Assembly: GCA_964019335.1 (NCBI GenBank)
Contig: OZ025666.1
Coordinates: forward strand, 64,501-128,500
Origin: Diplonema japonicum
Lineage: Eukaryota > Euglenozoa > Diplonemea > Diplonemida > Diplonemidae
DNA length: 64,000 bases
Reading direction: 5' to 3'
Under the pieces are notes generated by a model. The model was not told the DNA's origin. It ran no database searches and saw only the letters and a program-made list of their open reading frames with translations. Position numbers and translations under genes: made by a program. Positions 39,043 through 49,499 of this stretch are shown here, one piece after another. The stretch's first letter is position 1. Each line of letters opens with the position of its first letter.

Positions 39043-40312
39043 TAAAATATAAATTTGAAAAGGAAATGTAAAAGGAAAAGTCAAGTTCAGAACTCAACTT
39101 CCACAAAGAAGGGAGGAATGCATAACTAGAAAAGGAGCCTGGTAGGGAAAATAAAAAGAAAGGGAAACCAATGGGGGAGGGGGAAAAAAGAATTACTGGT
39201 TACTATTTCTAAAAAAAAAAAAACCCCCCCTTCTCAGCTGCGAAAGATGTTTTTCCAACGAGACTCCCTATCGCGTAATGACGCGGGCGCACCAGGTAGG
39301 CCGGCGAGTGCTGTGGAGTCAATCGTCAGCGGGGAGGAAGAGGTTGTGAGAGGCGAAGTAGAGGAGGGGGACACGTTGGCAGATAACCCACCGGCCTTGG
39401 GCTTTCCCCGTGTGCGACAGGTCACACAATGGTGTTCCTTACACCCCTATGCGGTTCTGCCTGCCTACCCACCAGAAGTCGGACCTTCACCGAGAGACTG
39501 TGTCACACAATGGACTTACATCCCTTGAGGTGGTCCACCGTACTTGACGCCTCCGCTCCGCTTCTCTCTCCGCGGGAACCCAGCCTACAACTCTGGTGGC
39601 TGGAGGACCCACTTTGAAACCGAACCCCTCACGTGGAAAACACTGTTGCGCACTCTGGACATTTTGCATTAATCTTGTTTTCTGTCGGCAAACAGTGCTC
39701 CCCACGCTCAGGCCACTTCGCTCGGGCGTTCAGGTCAGCTTCCCCAGGAAAACCATCAAACGGCGTCTCCGGATCCGGTCCTCGTTCTGGCGTGCAGGAG
39801 GCTTCCCCAGGGGATGCCATCCAACACGGCGCTCCGGCTCCGGCCCTCGGCCGCCCAACGCAACACCGTTCCCCTGCTCCTCCTCTCGAGCTGCCTCTCA
39901 GCCGCGCAACCTTCACCACCTGCGCGTTGCCCAGGGACCACCACCGTGGAGGTGGGCAGCCACCACACACACCGCGTTCGTCTACATGTTCATGTGTGTG
40001 TGTAATCGGACCCCTTTTTTTTTAAAAAGAGGCCCGGAGGCCTCCCCCGTTTGTCCCTTTACCTTTACATTACGACTCACTGGTACTGGCACTGGTCTCT
40101 TGACATCCCCGCCCTTTGGTGCTGTTCGCCAGTGAGTATCAGGAACTACAGGTTAGTTTGTTGGTTTTATGCAAGTGGCCACCACTTTCCAACTTGGTGG
40201 AGTTGTTGGGTTTGGGGATCCCTCCACCGGCGGTCCAGGTTCAAGTTCCAGATGGTGGAACTTTTCGTCCGGTCAGCCAACCCGACAGGTAGAGGATGAT
40301 ATGCTAATACTA
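39043..40312. other. Region without recognised genes
   Basis: Contains open frames of up to about 180 codons on both strands (39247-39528, 39596-40135), with GC-rich composition and no motif I recognise. The phrase GTCACACAATGG occurs at 39421 and again near 39503. Could be a degenerate mobile element; I do not call a gene. Confidence 0.4.
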
Positions 40313-40387
40313 GCGCTGACGCGGAATCGAACCAGGAACCTAACTAACGGTTAGTGGAGGTCCTAACCGCTAGTGCGAACTCGCCGC
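40313..40387 (-). repeat. tRNA-like sequence with Pol III A and B boxes
   Basis: On the minus strand TCGCACTAGCGGTTAGGA (40378-40361) resembles an A box and GGTTCGATTCC (40333-40323) matches the B box exactly, about 28 bp apart. The arms do not pair well (mismatches in the T and D stems), so this is a tRNA pseudogene or the head of a tRNA-derived SINE, not a working tRNA. Confidence 0.5.
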
Positions 40388-40797
40388 TTTGGGCTTTTTT
40401 TTTTTTTTTTTTTTCAAAATACCAATGCAGGGCCGCCATGGAGAGCAACACCTGAGAAAAGGGAAAAAAAAGGTGAAGGGAAACCATGGGGAAATAGGGA
40501 GGGCAAAGGACCAGGCTGAGCCCTGGTCCCCCACCAACCCGTGCTCTGCTTTGGGACAGCCGAAGAGGGCTGAATTACATTATTCCCTCAGTCAAGTGAG
40601 AGAAAAACGGGGGCCTACCTTCCAGCTGGATGTCCTTCTTTGGCTGGAACCTCCGGCGGAAAGCCCCCCAGGGAGGTATTGCTCCTATTGAGCGAATCAT
40701 TGGTGAGTGTGAAAATAAAAAAAAAAGGGGAAATGGGAAACAGTGAGAGGAAGGTGAAGGAAGGGAAAGGAAGGGAAAGGAAAGTGGAAAACACACG
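40388..40797. other. Spacer with short purine-rich tracts
   Basis: A T run (about 40396-40414) is followed by A/G-rich sequence. Nothing functional recognised. Confidence 0.4.
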
Positions 40798-41166
40798 AAA
40801 TTTTGGGCTGAATAATAATAATTATTATTATTCCACTACCAGGCGGGGGGGATGGGGGGCGGAGAAAGTTGAAACCATAAAAATTGGGAAGGGAAGGTTA
40901 ATAACAGTCTCTCTTACTGAGCCATATCGGGGGGGACCTCTTGCTCGTTTGCTCGACCTCTTGTATATTTTCCTGGGGCCCCCGACATCCACCTTTCTTA
41001 TTTTTTCCCCATTCCCCCGCCACGCAGCTCTTGGGCCTCGAAGGCTTCGGCTGTCACCAAATAAAGACAACCCCAAATATTAAAGGACGGCGTTGAGATC
41101 CCTAATTTTGATTTATCCAGCCACAGGGACCCCACCATCTGCTGGTTTTGTTGGGCTGTGGGAGCC
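40798..41166 (-). repeat. Dispersed SINE-like repeat, copy 2
   Basis: Almost the same sequence as copy 1, with a slightly longer (ATT)n tail. The minus strand starts GGCTCCCACAGCCCAACA. Confidence 0.65.
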
Positions 41167-41173
41167 TTTTGAG

Positions 41174-41565
41174 CCATTTTGGGCTGAATAATAATAATAA
41201 TAATAAATGTACCACTGTCGTGCGAAGCTAAAGGCTGGGGGGGAGGGATAGGGCAGGCCTGAAGGGCCTCCTGCAAGTGAAAGGGGGAACAAGAGGGGTT
41301 GACAAAATTTTTGTAAAAGTTTAAAGAAAACCCTCCCACAACTATCCATACGTACCGAGGCGGGAGGTGGGCAGGCCCGGGGGCTCCCAGCGTTCGCAAC
41401 TGTGCCCACCTTCAACGTCCCTCGGCATCTCACCAGCCCGCATCGCACAACAGCACCCTTTGGCCGAACCTCCGGGATTTCAAGGGGTGGGGTACCTCGT
41501 CAGTGCTCGTAGGCACACCGGCACGGAGGCATCCCCTTCAGCCGGTTTTGTTGGGCTGTGGAGCC
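41174..41565 (-). repeat. Dispersed SINE-like repeat, related copy 3
   Basis: Shares both ends with copies 1 and 2 (minus strand start GGCTCCACAGCCCAACAAAA, end (ATT)n then CAGCCCAAAATGG) but has a different 330-bp interior. It abuts copy 2 head to tail. Same ends with a different body suggests a family that swaps its internal part. Confidence 0.55.
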
Positions 41566-41660
41566 TTTGCAGCCCTCTCAGATTCATATTCCATACTTGC
41601 AATACTCCAGTCTTTTACAGTTTGGAAGGGGAAAACATTAAAAAAAATAAGAGAAAACTG

Positions 41661-43139
41661 CTAACTTGACCCCTACGTTTGAGAAATGTCCAAAAGCCAC
41701 CCCCTTAATTTGAGAAATGTTCAAGGTCTATCTTTAAAGAGGAAAAAGTTTCTGATCCAGTCCCCAAGGTTTCTTAAATCTCTGTGTAGTACCCCAAATC
41801 TTCAAAAAAACTCATACTCGACCCCTAGGTTTTAAAATGCTTGAATTCGGTCGCCTTAGTTTCATAAATGCTCAAAGTAGACCCCCTTGGTTTTCAAAAT
41901 GTTCAAATCCGGCCCCCTAAATTTCCAGAATGCCCAACCTGGGCCCCCTATGTTTCATAAATGCTCAACAACATTTTTTCACCCCAACATTTCCTCCAGC
42001 TCTTTTCCCCATCATTATATCACAAAAACCAATCCATTTTAAAATGCCTACAACCCAGTCAAAGATTGTTGCTGATGCGGTGTTCTCAGACATGGCTGAG
42101 GCGTGAAGAGAGGCCTTCTCGGACTGCTACAAGAGCGGTCGGGTGTTTAGCACTGTGAAAACCACCAGTGAAAAGGTGGTACTTGCCTGCTGCACTGAAG
42201 ACTGCCAATGGAGGGTGGTGTTCCGGAATAAAGAAGGGGGGGCATATGTAACATGCCTCCCCATACCTGCACCCTATCCAACCATGGAAAGAAGACACCA
42301 GTTGGCACTGCAGATTGGGTTGCAAGGATGCTTCGGGACAAGGTGGAGAAATCCTCCGGTTAAGGGCCGACCCAGGCGATGACTGACATACGGGTCTTCA
42401 GGGAGGCAGGCATTGGACTTTCCTCTGCTAGGGAGACTCTTTTCGGATCAGCATCCAGTGCCTATGTGAAGCTCTCCCCATACTTCGATGACCTGAAGGC
42501 AATCAGCCCTGGCACCTTTTTTGACATCGAGAGGGACTCAGGGTCGCGCTTCAAGTGCTGTTTTTTTTTGCCTTCGCCCCCTCAGTCAACGGTTTCACTT
42601 ATGTGAAGCCCATAATTTCGATGGAACACACCTGGGTGACTTTGGGGGTTCTGCTTCAAAAGGTGTAGGGAGGAATAAGAAGAGGATCCCCAGCAAGAGC
42701 GAAAGGAAGAATGCCTGCAGTCGTTGTGGCATTCTTGGCCACAAGACTTCGATGTGCACCAACCCTCCTGGTCCTCCCAAGAAGCAAAGGTTTTCTTTTA
42801 AATGCTGTAATCTTTTACACAGGAAGACACCTTTGACGCAGCCCTCTAAGAAGTAGCCTTGGTGACCTGGGCTGTCTTTTTCTTTTCCTTTCAAGTTGCC
42901 TATTGTTGAGGAACATGCATGCGCACAACCTTGTTGAGCGCTAATGAAACATAGGGGCGATTTCCCGCCGTAGGGGCCTAGTTAGGGCATTTGAAAACCT
43001 GAGGGGGCGGACTTTGAACACTTTGGAAACTTAGGGGGTGGGATTTGAGCGTTTTGAAGACTTAGGGGGTGGACTTTGAGCATTTTGGAAACCTAGGGGT
43101 CGGAATTTAAGCATTTCGAAAACTTAGGGGTCAAGTTAG
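41661..43139 (+). mobile_element. Decayed MULE (Mutator-like) DNA transposon
   Basis: The ends are long inverted repeats. 41661-41980 is a degenerate tandem array of a unit of about 35 bp, roughly GACCCCTAGGTTTxxAAAATGxTCAAA, and 42950-43139 is the same array in reverse complement. The outermost shared sequence is CTAACTTGACCCCTA at both ends. Between them lies a broken transposase with MULE features and a zinc knuckle. The central DDE region is deleted. I did not find a convincing 9-bp target duplication. Confidence 0.7.
42044..42856 (+). pseudogene. MULE transposase remnant
   Basis: Frame from ATG 42044 has an in-frame TGA at 42104. It continues with CCTEDCQWRVVFRNKEGGAYVT (the MuDR N-terminal zinc-like domain) and shifts frame before 42379, where GIGLSSARETLFG and YVKLSPYFDDLKAISPGT match the helical region upstream of the catalytic core. 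Another frame change leads to DGTHLGDFGG, which includes the first catalytic Asp motif (DGTHL) of MULE transposases. Immediately after it the sequence jumps to a C-terminal CCHC knuckle, CSRCGILGHKTSMC. The second and third catalytic residues are absent, so this copy cannot encode a working enzyme. Confidence 0.7.
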
Positions 43140-43462
43140 GACTCTACCCAAAAAATAACTAATTAACAGCACGCTCCTGGTGATGCCGTCTCGACGCCTG
43201 GATCCAGCACTGTGATAATGGGGACTTCGAAACTAGACAAAGACTTTGTCTTCCCAGTTAAAATGGGACTCGTGTAGACCGGGCCATTTTTTTTTTTTTT
43301 TTTTATCCCTCTTCTTTTCAAAAAAAGAAAAAGAAAAAGAAAAAAAAAAGTGTTGGTATTTTATTTTTTGTTGTAGTTTCTTTCACGCGTCGGGGAAAGA
43401 AAAAAGAAAAAAAAAGTGAAAGAAGAACCAAACAAAAAAAAAAAACAAAAAAAAAAAAGAAA

Positions 43463-44296
43463 ATGACCCGAAGGACGAGATCAGCAACAACGTTTTCCAA
43501 AGCTGGCGGGGATTCTCAGAAGCGAGCGTACACACCGGAGATCAAGAAGACGGATGCCCCGAACAAGGTAGCGGGGGTGAACGATGCACATGTGATAGAT
43601 GTGTGGGCATGGCGCTACGGGAAAGACAGGGAGTGGAAGTCAGTGAGGGAGTGCAAGATGAAGATCGCGAACTATTACATCAGAATCTTCAAGGGAGAGA
43701 AGTTGCTTCAAGAGGTCCCCTTCGGCGACGTGAAGTGCGTGTTCAACTACATCACTTCAGCAAGGCTGATCATAGGAGTGCACAAGGGACACGCGATGTT
43801 CCTGTCTTTGGATAAAAAAGACCATTCAAGGTTTCAGGAACTGATGACGATGTACGGGTTGAATTCAAAGCCTGTTTCGTATGGGGAATTTTTCAGACAG
43901 CAAAAAAGCTTAATTTTCCCGGCGCTTCCTGTTGTGGAGGGGGTCTCGCAGGGGTCGTCTGCCGCGGGTTCGGGTTCGGGTACACCTACTCAATCTGCTG
44001 AGGAACCCGAAACTGAGCAGACGCTCCTCCGCCAGCTCCAGCAACAACTTGAAGACCTTAAGACAAAAAATGTTTCTCTTAACTACGAGATGTCCCGTTT
44101 GAACGAAACCCGTCCACGTCTTCTCCACCACCCTCACATCGCCACCACTGCCCCTTGCACTCCCCAAGCCTACACCACTCTCGCCGACCCCCTCACTGTC
44201 CCTTACCCGCTTCAGCAATACCGTTACAACCCCAAGCTGGGCGGCCCGATGGGTCCTTTTCCATACCAATGTCTTCCCCAATCGTTTGCTAATTGA
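43463..44296 (+). CDS. PH-like domain protein with short coiled coil
   Basis: 277 residues, one exon. Residues about 40-135 have the strand pattern of a PH-like domain (DVWAWRYGKDREWKSVRECKM, YYIRIFKGEKLLQEV, CVFNYITSARLIIGV, then a helix SRFQELMTMYG). A Ser/Gly linker, a short coiled coil (LLRQLQQQLEDLKTKN) and a His/Pro-rich C-terminus follow. A membrane or protein-binding adaptor is plausible. It sits in the repeat-rich region, but its codon use is like that of the ordinary genes. Confidence 0.6.
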   Translation: MTRRTRSATTFSKAGGDSQKRAYTPEIKKTDAPNKVAGVNDAHVIDVWAWRYGKDREWKSVRECKMKIANYYIRIFKGEKLLQEVPFGDVKCVFNYITSARLIIGVHKGHAMFLSLDKKDHSRFQELMTMYGLNSKPVSYGEFFRQQKSLIFPALPVVEGVSQGSSAAGSGSGTPTQSAEEPETEQTLLRQLQQQLEDLKTKNVSLNYEMSRLNETRPRLLHHPHIATTAPCTPQAYTTLADPLTVPYPLQQYRYNPKLGGPMGPFPYQCLPQSFAN

Positions 44297-44534
44297 TGAA
44301 GAGAAGTGAAGAGAGAGAAAACTAATTTAACGGGTCTCCCCTCCCTCCTTTGCCCTCCTGTCTGGCGGTGGACATGAAAAGGGTAAGAATACTATGAGAA
44401 CAAAATGAGTGGAGGGAGAGAAAAACGAAGGGGAAACAAAAAAAAAAATGAAAAACGTTTTTTTTTTTCATTTTATTTTTATATTATTATTATTATTATT
44501 GTGCTTTTCTATCAAAGAAAAGAGAAAAATGAGG

Positions 44535-44585
<51 letters not shown>

Positions 44586-45112
44586 CTGAAAACCTGCTAA
44601 GACCTCAGCTCTTTGTCTTCCCTAAGAACGATTAATTGTGCGAGGGCAGCTAGAGGCGGTAGGAATAAGTATTAACCCTTTTAATTCTTTTCTTTTTTTT
44701 TTTTTTTTTTTTTTTTACCACAGCCTTTTATTATTATTTACTCATACTGTGGTGAAGTCCTTGCCCTGTTCTTTCTTCCTCTGGTGCTTTGTTCTGTGTC
44801 TTTTCTTCTTCTTTGGCGTCCTGCCACATACCGCAGGTACCCTTAATTTCTTTTTTTTCCTTCCATCCCCTTTCACCCCCTTTGAAGCATGGGTTCTATG
44901 AGTTATATTTCTTTCTCGTGAGAGGAAGAACGGATTTTACTCCACTCCATTCTAGTAAGGAGGATTCACTCTAAACGCCCCCCCCGCCGTACTCATCGGT
45001 GTGGAGGCCATTATTTTCCCTCTTTTTTTCTTCTTTCCCCCCCCCCCTTTTTTTCTGTTCCTGTTACTGTGTTGAAAAATTGCCACCGTCTCCCCCCCCC
45101 CCCCCCCCCCCC
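44297..45112. other. Homopolymer-rich spacer
   Basis: Holds a run of about 46 A near 44540-44583, T runs, and a C run of 22 at 45092-45113 that touches the next mobile element. No gene recognised. Confidence 0.5.
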
Positions 45113-45843
45113 CAGGGCTATGCTGGCATGGAAACGCGTTTCCATGCATTTTTTGAAAAAAAGGGAAACGTTTCCTTATTTTGGGGGTTTTAGACCTATT
45201 TTTTTGGGGGCAAATCACTCGGAAGAAATATACGAGACAAAGGGGGCCAGTGTTGGTGGCGCCCTGGGAAATCTTCTGGGTTTCGATGAAGGATGCGATT
45301 GTAGCATCCATTTTTTGAACAGCGTCGTCAACCAGCCTTCCGCTCAGAGCTTTCCTGTCCGGTAGCTCGTACGTGGCCCCGAGCGGAAGGCGCTTCACCT
45401 TCTCAAACAGTGTCTTGAATGTTCTGTGAACAGAAAATATGAGAGGACACGAAACAGATAAACATCATACCGATGTTCGACCCTCAAAAATGGGGTCCCA
45501 GTTTCGAGAAAGAAATCCCGAACAGCCCTGTCCACGTCGTCTGGCGTGCTTGTAGTTAAAAATGGCGTCATTGGCCTGTTCTCCACTTTACGCTTCTTCG
45601 TTCCCTCTGCCTCAGCCTTCGCCTCCGCTGTCGCTTTCTCCAACAGCTTCTTGTTTACTTTCGTTTTTGTAGAAACCGACGTGTGCTTTCCTTGTAAAAC
45701 CCCAAAAGTAAGTATCTTCAAAAACCCCAAATAAATAAGGACCTTCTAAACAGTGTTTACCGAAATATACATAGCCGTTTCCATGAGAATTTTGAAAACA
45801 TGGAAACGGAAACGTTTCCACGTTTCCTGCCAGCATAGCCCTA
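45113..45843 (-). mobile_element. hAT-type element with 15-bp terminal inverted repeats
   Basis: AGGGCTATGCTGGCA at 45114-45128 is perfectly inverted at 45828-45842. The ends begin C-A-G-G-G, as is common for hAT elements. Further in, GTTTCC/GGAAAC motifs are repeated at both ends. The interior encodes part of a hAT transposase on the minus strand. The 731-bp length is too short for an autonomous element. Confidence 0.65.
45242..45730 (-). pseudogene. hAT transposase N-terminal fragment
   Basis: On the minus strand, DDVDRAVRDFFLETGTPFLR, then VEHR, then after a 47-nt intron-like stretch (45470 down to 45424, GTATG...CACAG) TFKTLFEKVK, LPLGATYELPDRKALSGRLV. This is the conserved hAT block preceding the catalytic core (pattern glPF-vE-F--L---Y-lPsR--ls). 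The splice restores the block precisely. The RNase H-like core and dimerisation region are missing. A Lys/Ala-rich N-terminus precedes it; no BED finger seen. Confidence 0.6.
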
Positions 45844-46412
45844 GGGGGGGGGTCACATGGTCCTAAAAAAACGTGGTTAAACGTGAAAAAAAATTTTTTT
45901 TAAAGAATTTCCCCCTAAGGTAAAAAAAACCGCCCAATACCCATATACATACCCTCCAAATTAACCAAAAAATCAAAATTCGCCGGATTAGAGCATTTCT
46001 GAGCACTTGTTAATACTTTATCTGTATTTTTGAAAAACAGTGACCACGGTTTGGTACCTGAAATATTTGCAAAACAAACTTACCATCCTAACCTCGGGAA
46101 AATGATAGATATTCATCAGAAATGCCGCGCAAAACACAGAAAAGTTCACAGTCGGACAATGTAAGACAGTACTCTGCGTTCAAACGGTAGCGGCATCCTA
46201 AAGAGCCGCGTTCAAAGGGTGAACAAACCATGGTCAAATTCTAAAGTTTTCAGAAAACTCAGAAACTACAGGGGAGACAACAGGCCAGGTACCAAACCGT
46301 GGTCACCAGTTTGGTCGAGAAAGGGGTGTTTTACATGGTTTAAACGGCTCCAGTGTTCTGCATTTCCGAATTTGAAAAAACCCACTTTACCACCCCCATG
46401 TGACCCCCCCCC
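45844..46412. mobile_element. MITE-like element with nested inverted repeats
   Basis: The outer 17-bp perfect inverted repeat is G9 followed by TCACATGG at 45844-45860 and its complement at 46396-46412. An inner 20-bp perfect inverted repeat sits at 46040-46059 and 46287-46306 (core GACCACGGTTTGGTACC). Further matching motifs (ACGTGGTTAAACG / ACATGGTTTAAACGG) lie between. No coding sequence. It starts at the base after the hAT element ends. Confidence 0.6.
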
Positions 46413-48247
46413 GCCCCTTCCCCTTGCTGTAACAGGTTTTTGACTTGTTTGAATAAAAGGGGGGTCAGTTAGCTGCCATACCTTTTTTTATTCTGCCCCC
46501 CCCCCCCTTTTTTTTCTATTGTCTGTGAAAACGACTCCTTCTTCTCCCGAGGAGAAGTTCGATCGGGAAAAAAAAAAGAAATAGATACAGTTTTTCCTTT
46601 TTTTTTTTCCCCCCCAAATTTTTTTTTATTGCAAAAAAAAAGAAAACCGGTGCCTGAGTGAGTATTTTTTTTCCTGTTCGGAGTGAGGTAGTGATGGGGG
46701 GGGGGGGGGGGGGGGTTAGGGGGTTTTTTCTTTTCGAGGAAAAAAAGTATTTTTTAAGGACCTTAAAAGAAATCGTCTGTTTTACAGGGCGAATAACAGG
46801 CCGCAAAAGAATGATCAAAAAGAAAATGAAGAGGGAAGGGGGGAAAGTATACTAGCACCGGAAACTGCGTTCGACGAAAATGCGTTGCCCCCAAGACACA
46901 ATTTCTTTTTTTCTTTTCGCTAAAACCTTTGTTTCTAAAAACAAACGCCGATGCGAGGAGGGAGAAAAAAAAAATTGGTCTCTAAAAATACTTTTTTTTT
47001 TCCTTATCCCCCTTTTTTTTGGGGGGGGGTCAGTAGCTGCAGCATTAAAAAAAAGTGTCTTTTTATTCTTTTTTTCTGTATTTTTTTTCGTATCCACTTT
47101 TTCAGATCCACAACAAATAAAGGGAAAGGAACAAAAAAGGGGGGGAAAGAGAGACACTACAATTCGTACAAACTCGGGGGGGGGGGGGGGGGGGGAACCT
47201 TGTTGCTTTTTTTGCTTATTGATCCCCCCCCCCATCCCTCCCATTCGTTTCCCCCCCCCCTTTTTTATTCTTTTTTATTTCTAGGGGAAGCGGTTGGAAG
47301 GAAAATGAAGGCAGGAGCAACTCCTTTGCGTTTTTCGCCTCGGTAACTTTTAAAAAAAAATATTATTATGAACCACTAAGCCCACAGGCCAAAAACCAAA
47401 AAAAAAAAAAAAAAAAATCAATTTCCCAAAAAACTCGGGGGGGAAATGGCAGTATTTAACCAAACAAAGTGAAAAAATGGCGCAATTTGGCCAAAAGGTC
47501 TATGGTTTCTCTTTTTTTTTTTAAAAAATATGACATGTGGGTTTAGTGGTTAAAAAAACGGGCACCCCTCATAAGATTGAAACAGTAATGTCTTAATGTG
47601 ATTTCTAAAAAAAAAGAAAAAAAAAGAAGGAAGAAAAAGCCTGCTCTATGTTCTACTTAGGGAAAATTCACAAAGAGAGGTGGGTAGAAAAAAACCTCCC
47701 CAGAAAAAAAAAATCTTTGTTTGTTTCATTTATTTTTTTTTTTCTCCTCTCCCTAAATTTTTTTGCTAGGCATGGGGAGATTGCTCCACTCTATTTTATG
47801 TCATGCCTTATCCAAAGAGGATTTTAAAGAAAAAAAAATAAAAAGAAAAGAAAATACCCCCTCTTCACATCTTCTTTATTTTGTTGTGGCCATTCTCCAT
47901 GCTTCCACACTATCCCCCTTCCCACTTTTCCAGATATGAACTTTCTGTGCGTGATTCTATATATATAAAAAAAAAAAAAAAAAAAAAAAAAATAAATAAA
48001 AAAAAAATGGAGAGAGAAAAAAAAAGGATGAGAGCCCCTCCGTTTTCTTCGCTTCCGTTCCACCCACCCGTAGTTTCCTTTTTTTTTTTTTTTTTTTTTT
48101 CTCTTTCCTCCATTTCCCCCCCTTCAGGTTCTTTTTTTTTTCCTTCTTTTTTTTTTTTCTTCTTTTTGCGCTGAAGAGACCCAAAAGGAAGTTGAAAGGA
48201 AGGGGGGGAATAAAAAAAATAAAAAAAATAAGACAATAATAGTAAAA
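46413..48247. other. Homopolymer desert
   Basis: Long runs of G (near 46695-46716 and 47176-47195), C, T and A alternate. Short ORFs are made of Phe, Lys, Gly and Pro codons. No gene seen. The G runs could form G-quadruplexes on the + strand. Confidence 0.55.
47371..47551. repeat. Short inverted-repeat element
   Basis: AACCACTAAGCCCACA at 47371-47386 is inverted, with one mismatch, at 47536-47551. The interior includes an A run. Probably a small MITE or its remnant. Confidence 0.45.
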
Positions 48248-48605
48248 ATGTCACTTGGTTCAAAGCTCGATAGCCTTCTCAGCACTCCTTTCCCGAACCT
48301 CGACAAGGATGACGTAGCAGGTGCGTTGGGCATTGTGACAAAATGCTCCACGGAAGAGAAGATTAAGCAGGAACTGAAAGGATTAAGTGACGAACAGTGT
48401 GATGTTTTGATGAAAGTCCTCTACAAAGGATTGGAAACTGGGAAAAACTCGAACACGTTGTTCAAATGGCACGAATGGGTATGAGGAGAAGGCAACGCTA
48501 TACAACACGTATCCACAGCTTTGCGAGAAAACCGGGCCTGGTTGCATAGTGAGGACTCTGACCGACAGGGCGCCCGCAGATGATGCCGACGAAGATGATG
48601 AGTGA
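48248..48605 (+). CDS. ARPC5: Arp2/3 complex subunit 5 (ARPC5), short form
   Basis: Exons 48248-48478 and 48519-48605 with a 40-nt intron; 105 residues. ARPC5 (p16) is part of the Arp2/3 complex that nucleates branched actin. The conserved C-terminal half is clear: DVLMKVLYKGLETGKNSN, then LFKWHEW, and across the intron CEKTGPGCIVRTLTDR. The N-terminal half is a short helical region (LSTPFPNLDKDDVAGALGIV). Typical family members are about 150 residues and carry an acidic N-terminal extension that is missing here; an unseen upstream exon is possible. It ends in an acidic tail DDADEDDE. Confidence 0.78.
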
Positions 48606-48780
48606 AGTCCCCTCCCCCCCTCTCCTGTCCCATATGTGGTTCTTTCCTTCTCACCCCGTGTTTTTTTTCTTTTTCTTTTCTTTTTGTTGTTGCCCCCCCC
48701 CCCCCCCCCTCATGTGTTTCCTCAATTCCCCCATTCCCCCCTTCTGCTCCTTTCAACAATTTTCAAATGAAAAATAATAG

Positions 48781-48886
48781 AATGATGAGACACAAACCAT
48801 GACTCCAGACAGGTTGCGATGTGACAATCTCAGCCTCATGCTTGAAACCGATCGAGTCAAACAAGTGCAGGATCAACCACCTGACT
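48781..48886 (+). ncRNA. Box C/D snoRNA-like unit I, copy 1
   Basis: Starts with box C (AATGATGA, core 48783-48788) and ends with box D (CTGA, 48881-48884). It is repeated almost unchanged at 50601-50706. Internal C'/D' boxes are weak. The conservation begins right at box C and extends about 30 bp past box D. Confidence 0.4.
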
Positions 48887-49087
48887 TTCCTTCCTTTCTA
48901 TTTCCTGTGTTGCTCATAAGACCAATATACCCCACAAAGGCTAGCTGATGACAAACCATATTCTATATTTCACCTCTGACGCTTTGAGGGGTCTGCCCGA
49001 AAGGGTGGGCTCAGTTTGAAAATACAAATTTTTCGTCTCACTGACAATGCCATTTCTACTCTGGCCTCATGGCACCCCTCTCTTCCC

Positions 49088-49197
49088 TGTGATGATAATG
49101 CACTCCGTTTATCTTTGTAGGTTGGGACAACTGAGCACCTTGTGTGTTGAAGATGCTGCATCAGGATTATTATCTAGAAAACTGAGAAGGAAGGAAA
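49088..49197 (+). ncRNA. Box C/D snoRNA-like unit II, copy 1
   Basis: The best candidate. Box C TGATGA at 49090-49095, D' CTGA at 49131-49134, C' TGAAGA at 49148-49153 and D CTGA at 49192-49195, all in the correct order and with normal spacing. The region upstream of D' (TTTGTAGGTTGGGACAA) and of D (ATTATTATCTAGAAAA) would be the guides. Repeated at 50834-50943. Confidence 0.5.
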
Positions 49198-49361
49198 GAC
49201 CAATCGTGTGATGGAATAAAAAAAAAACAAGCTGGTCACAGCTAGTGGCAGCCCCAGCGACCCTCCATGGATCTGACCACCCGTTCCGACTCACCCAGAT
49301 CACACTGTCAAGGTGTTCTTCTGGGAACATCCCAGTTTTCTTTTTCTTTCCTCAACGAGAA

Positions 49362-49464
49362 AATGATGAAAATATATTCTGTCAGTGCTGGCACCAGAGC
49401 AGAGCTGCGGAGGGGTAGCACCCTTTGTGACCATGAGCACATTTTAATATTCCGCTGCTGAAAT
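49362..49464 (+). ncRNA. Box C/D snoRNA-like unit III, copy 1
   Basis: Box C AATGATGA (core 49364-49369) and box D CTGA at 49458-49461, about 100 nt apart. A second copy lies at 50219-50322 with the same limits, and similarity stops soon outside the boxes. Confidence 0.42.
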
Positions 49465-49499
49465 AAAAAAGGAAAGAAATACGATTTAAGAAAAGAAGA

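Noticed and set aside
39247-40135. Open frames in the tRNA-Leu to MULE interval
   Set aside because: Pro/Arg/Ser-rich, overlapping on both strands and without recognisable domains; more likely repeat DNA.
44389-44640. Lys/Phe-rich ORFs around the A46 run
   Set aside because: They consist of homopolymer codons only.
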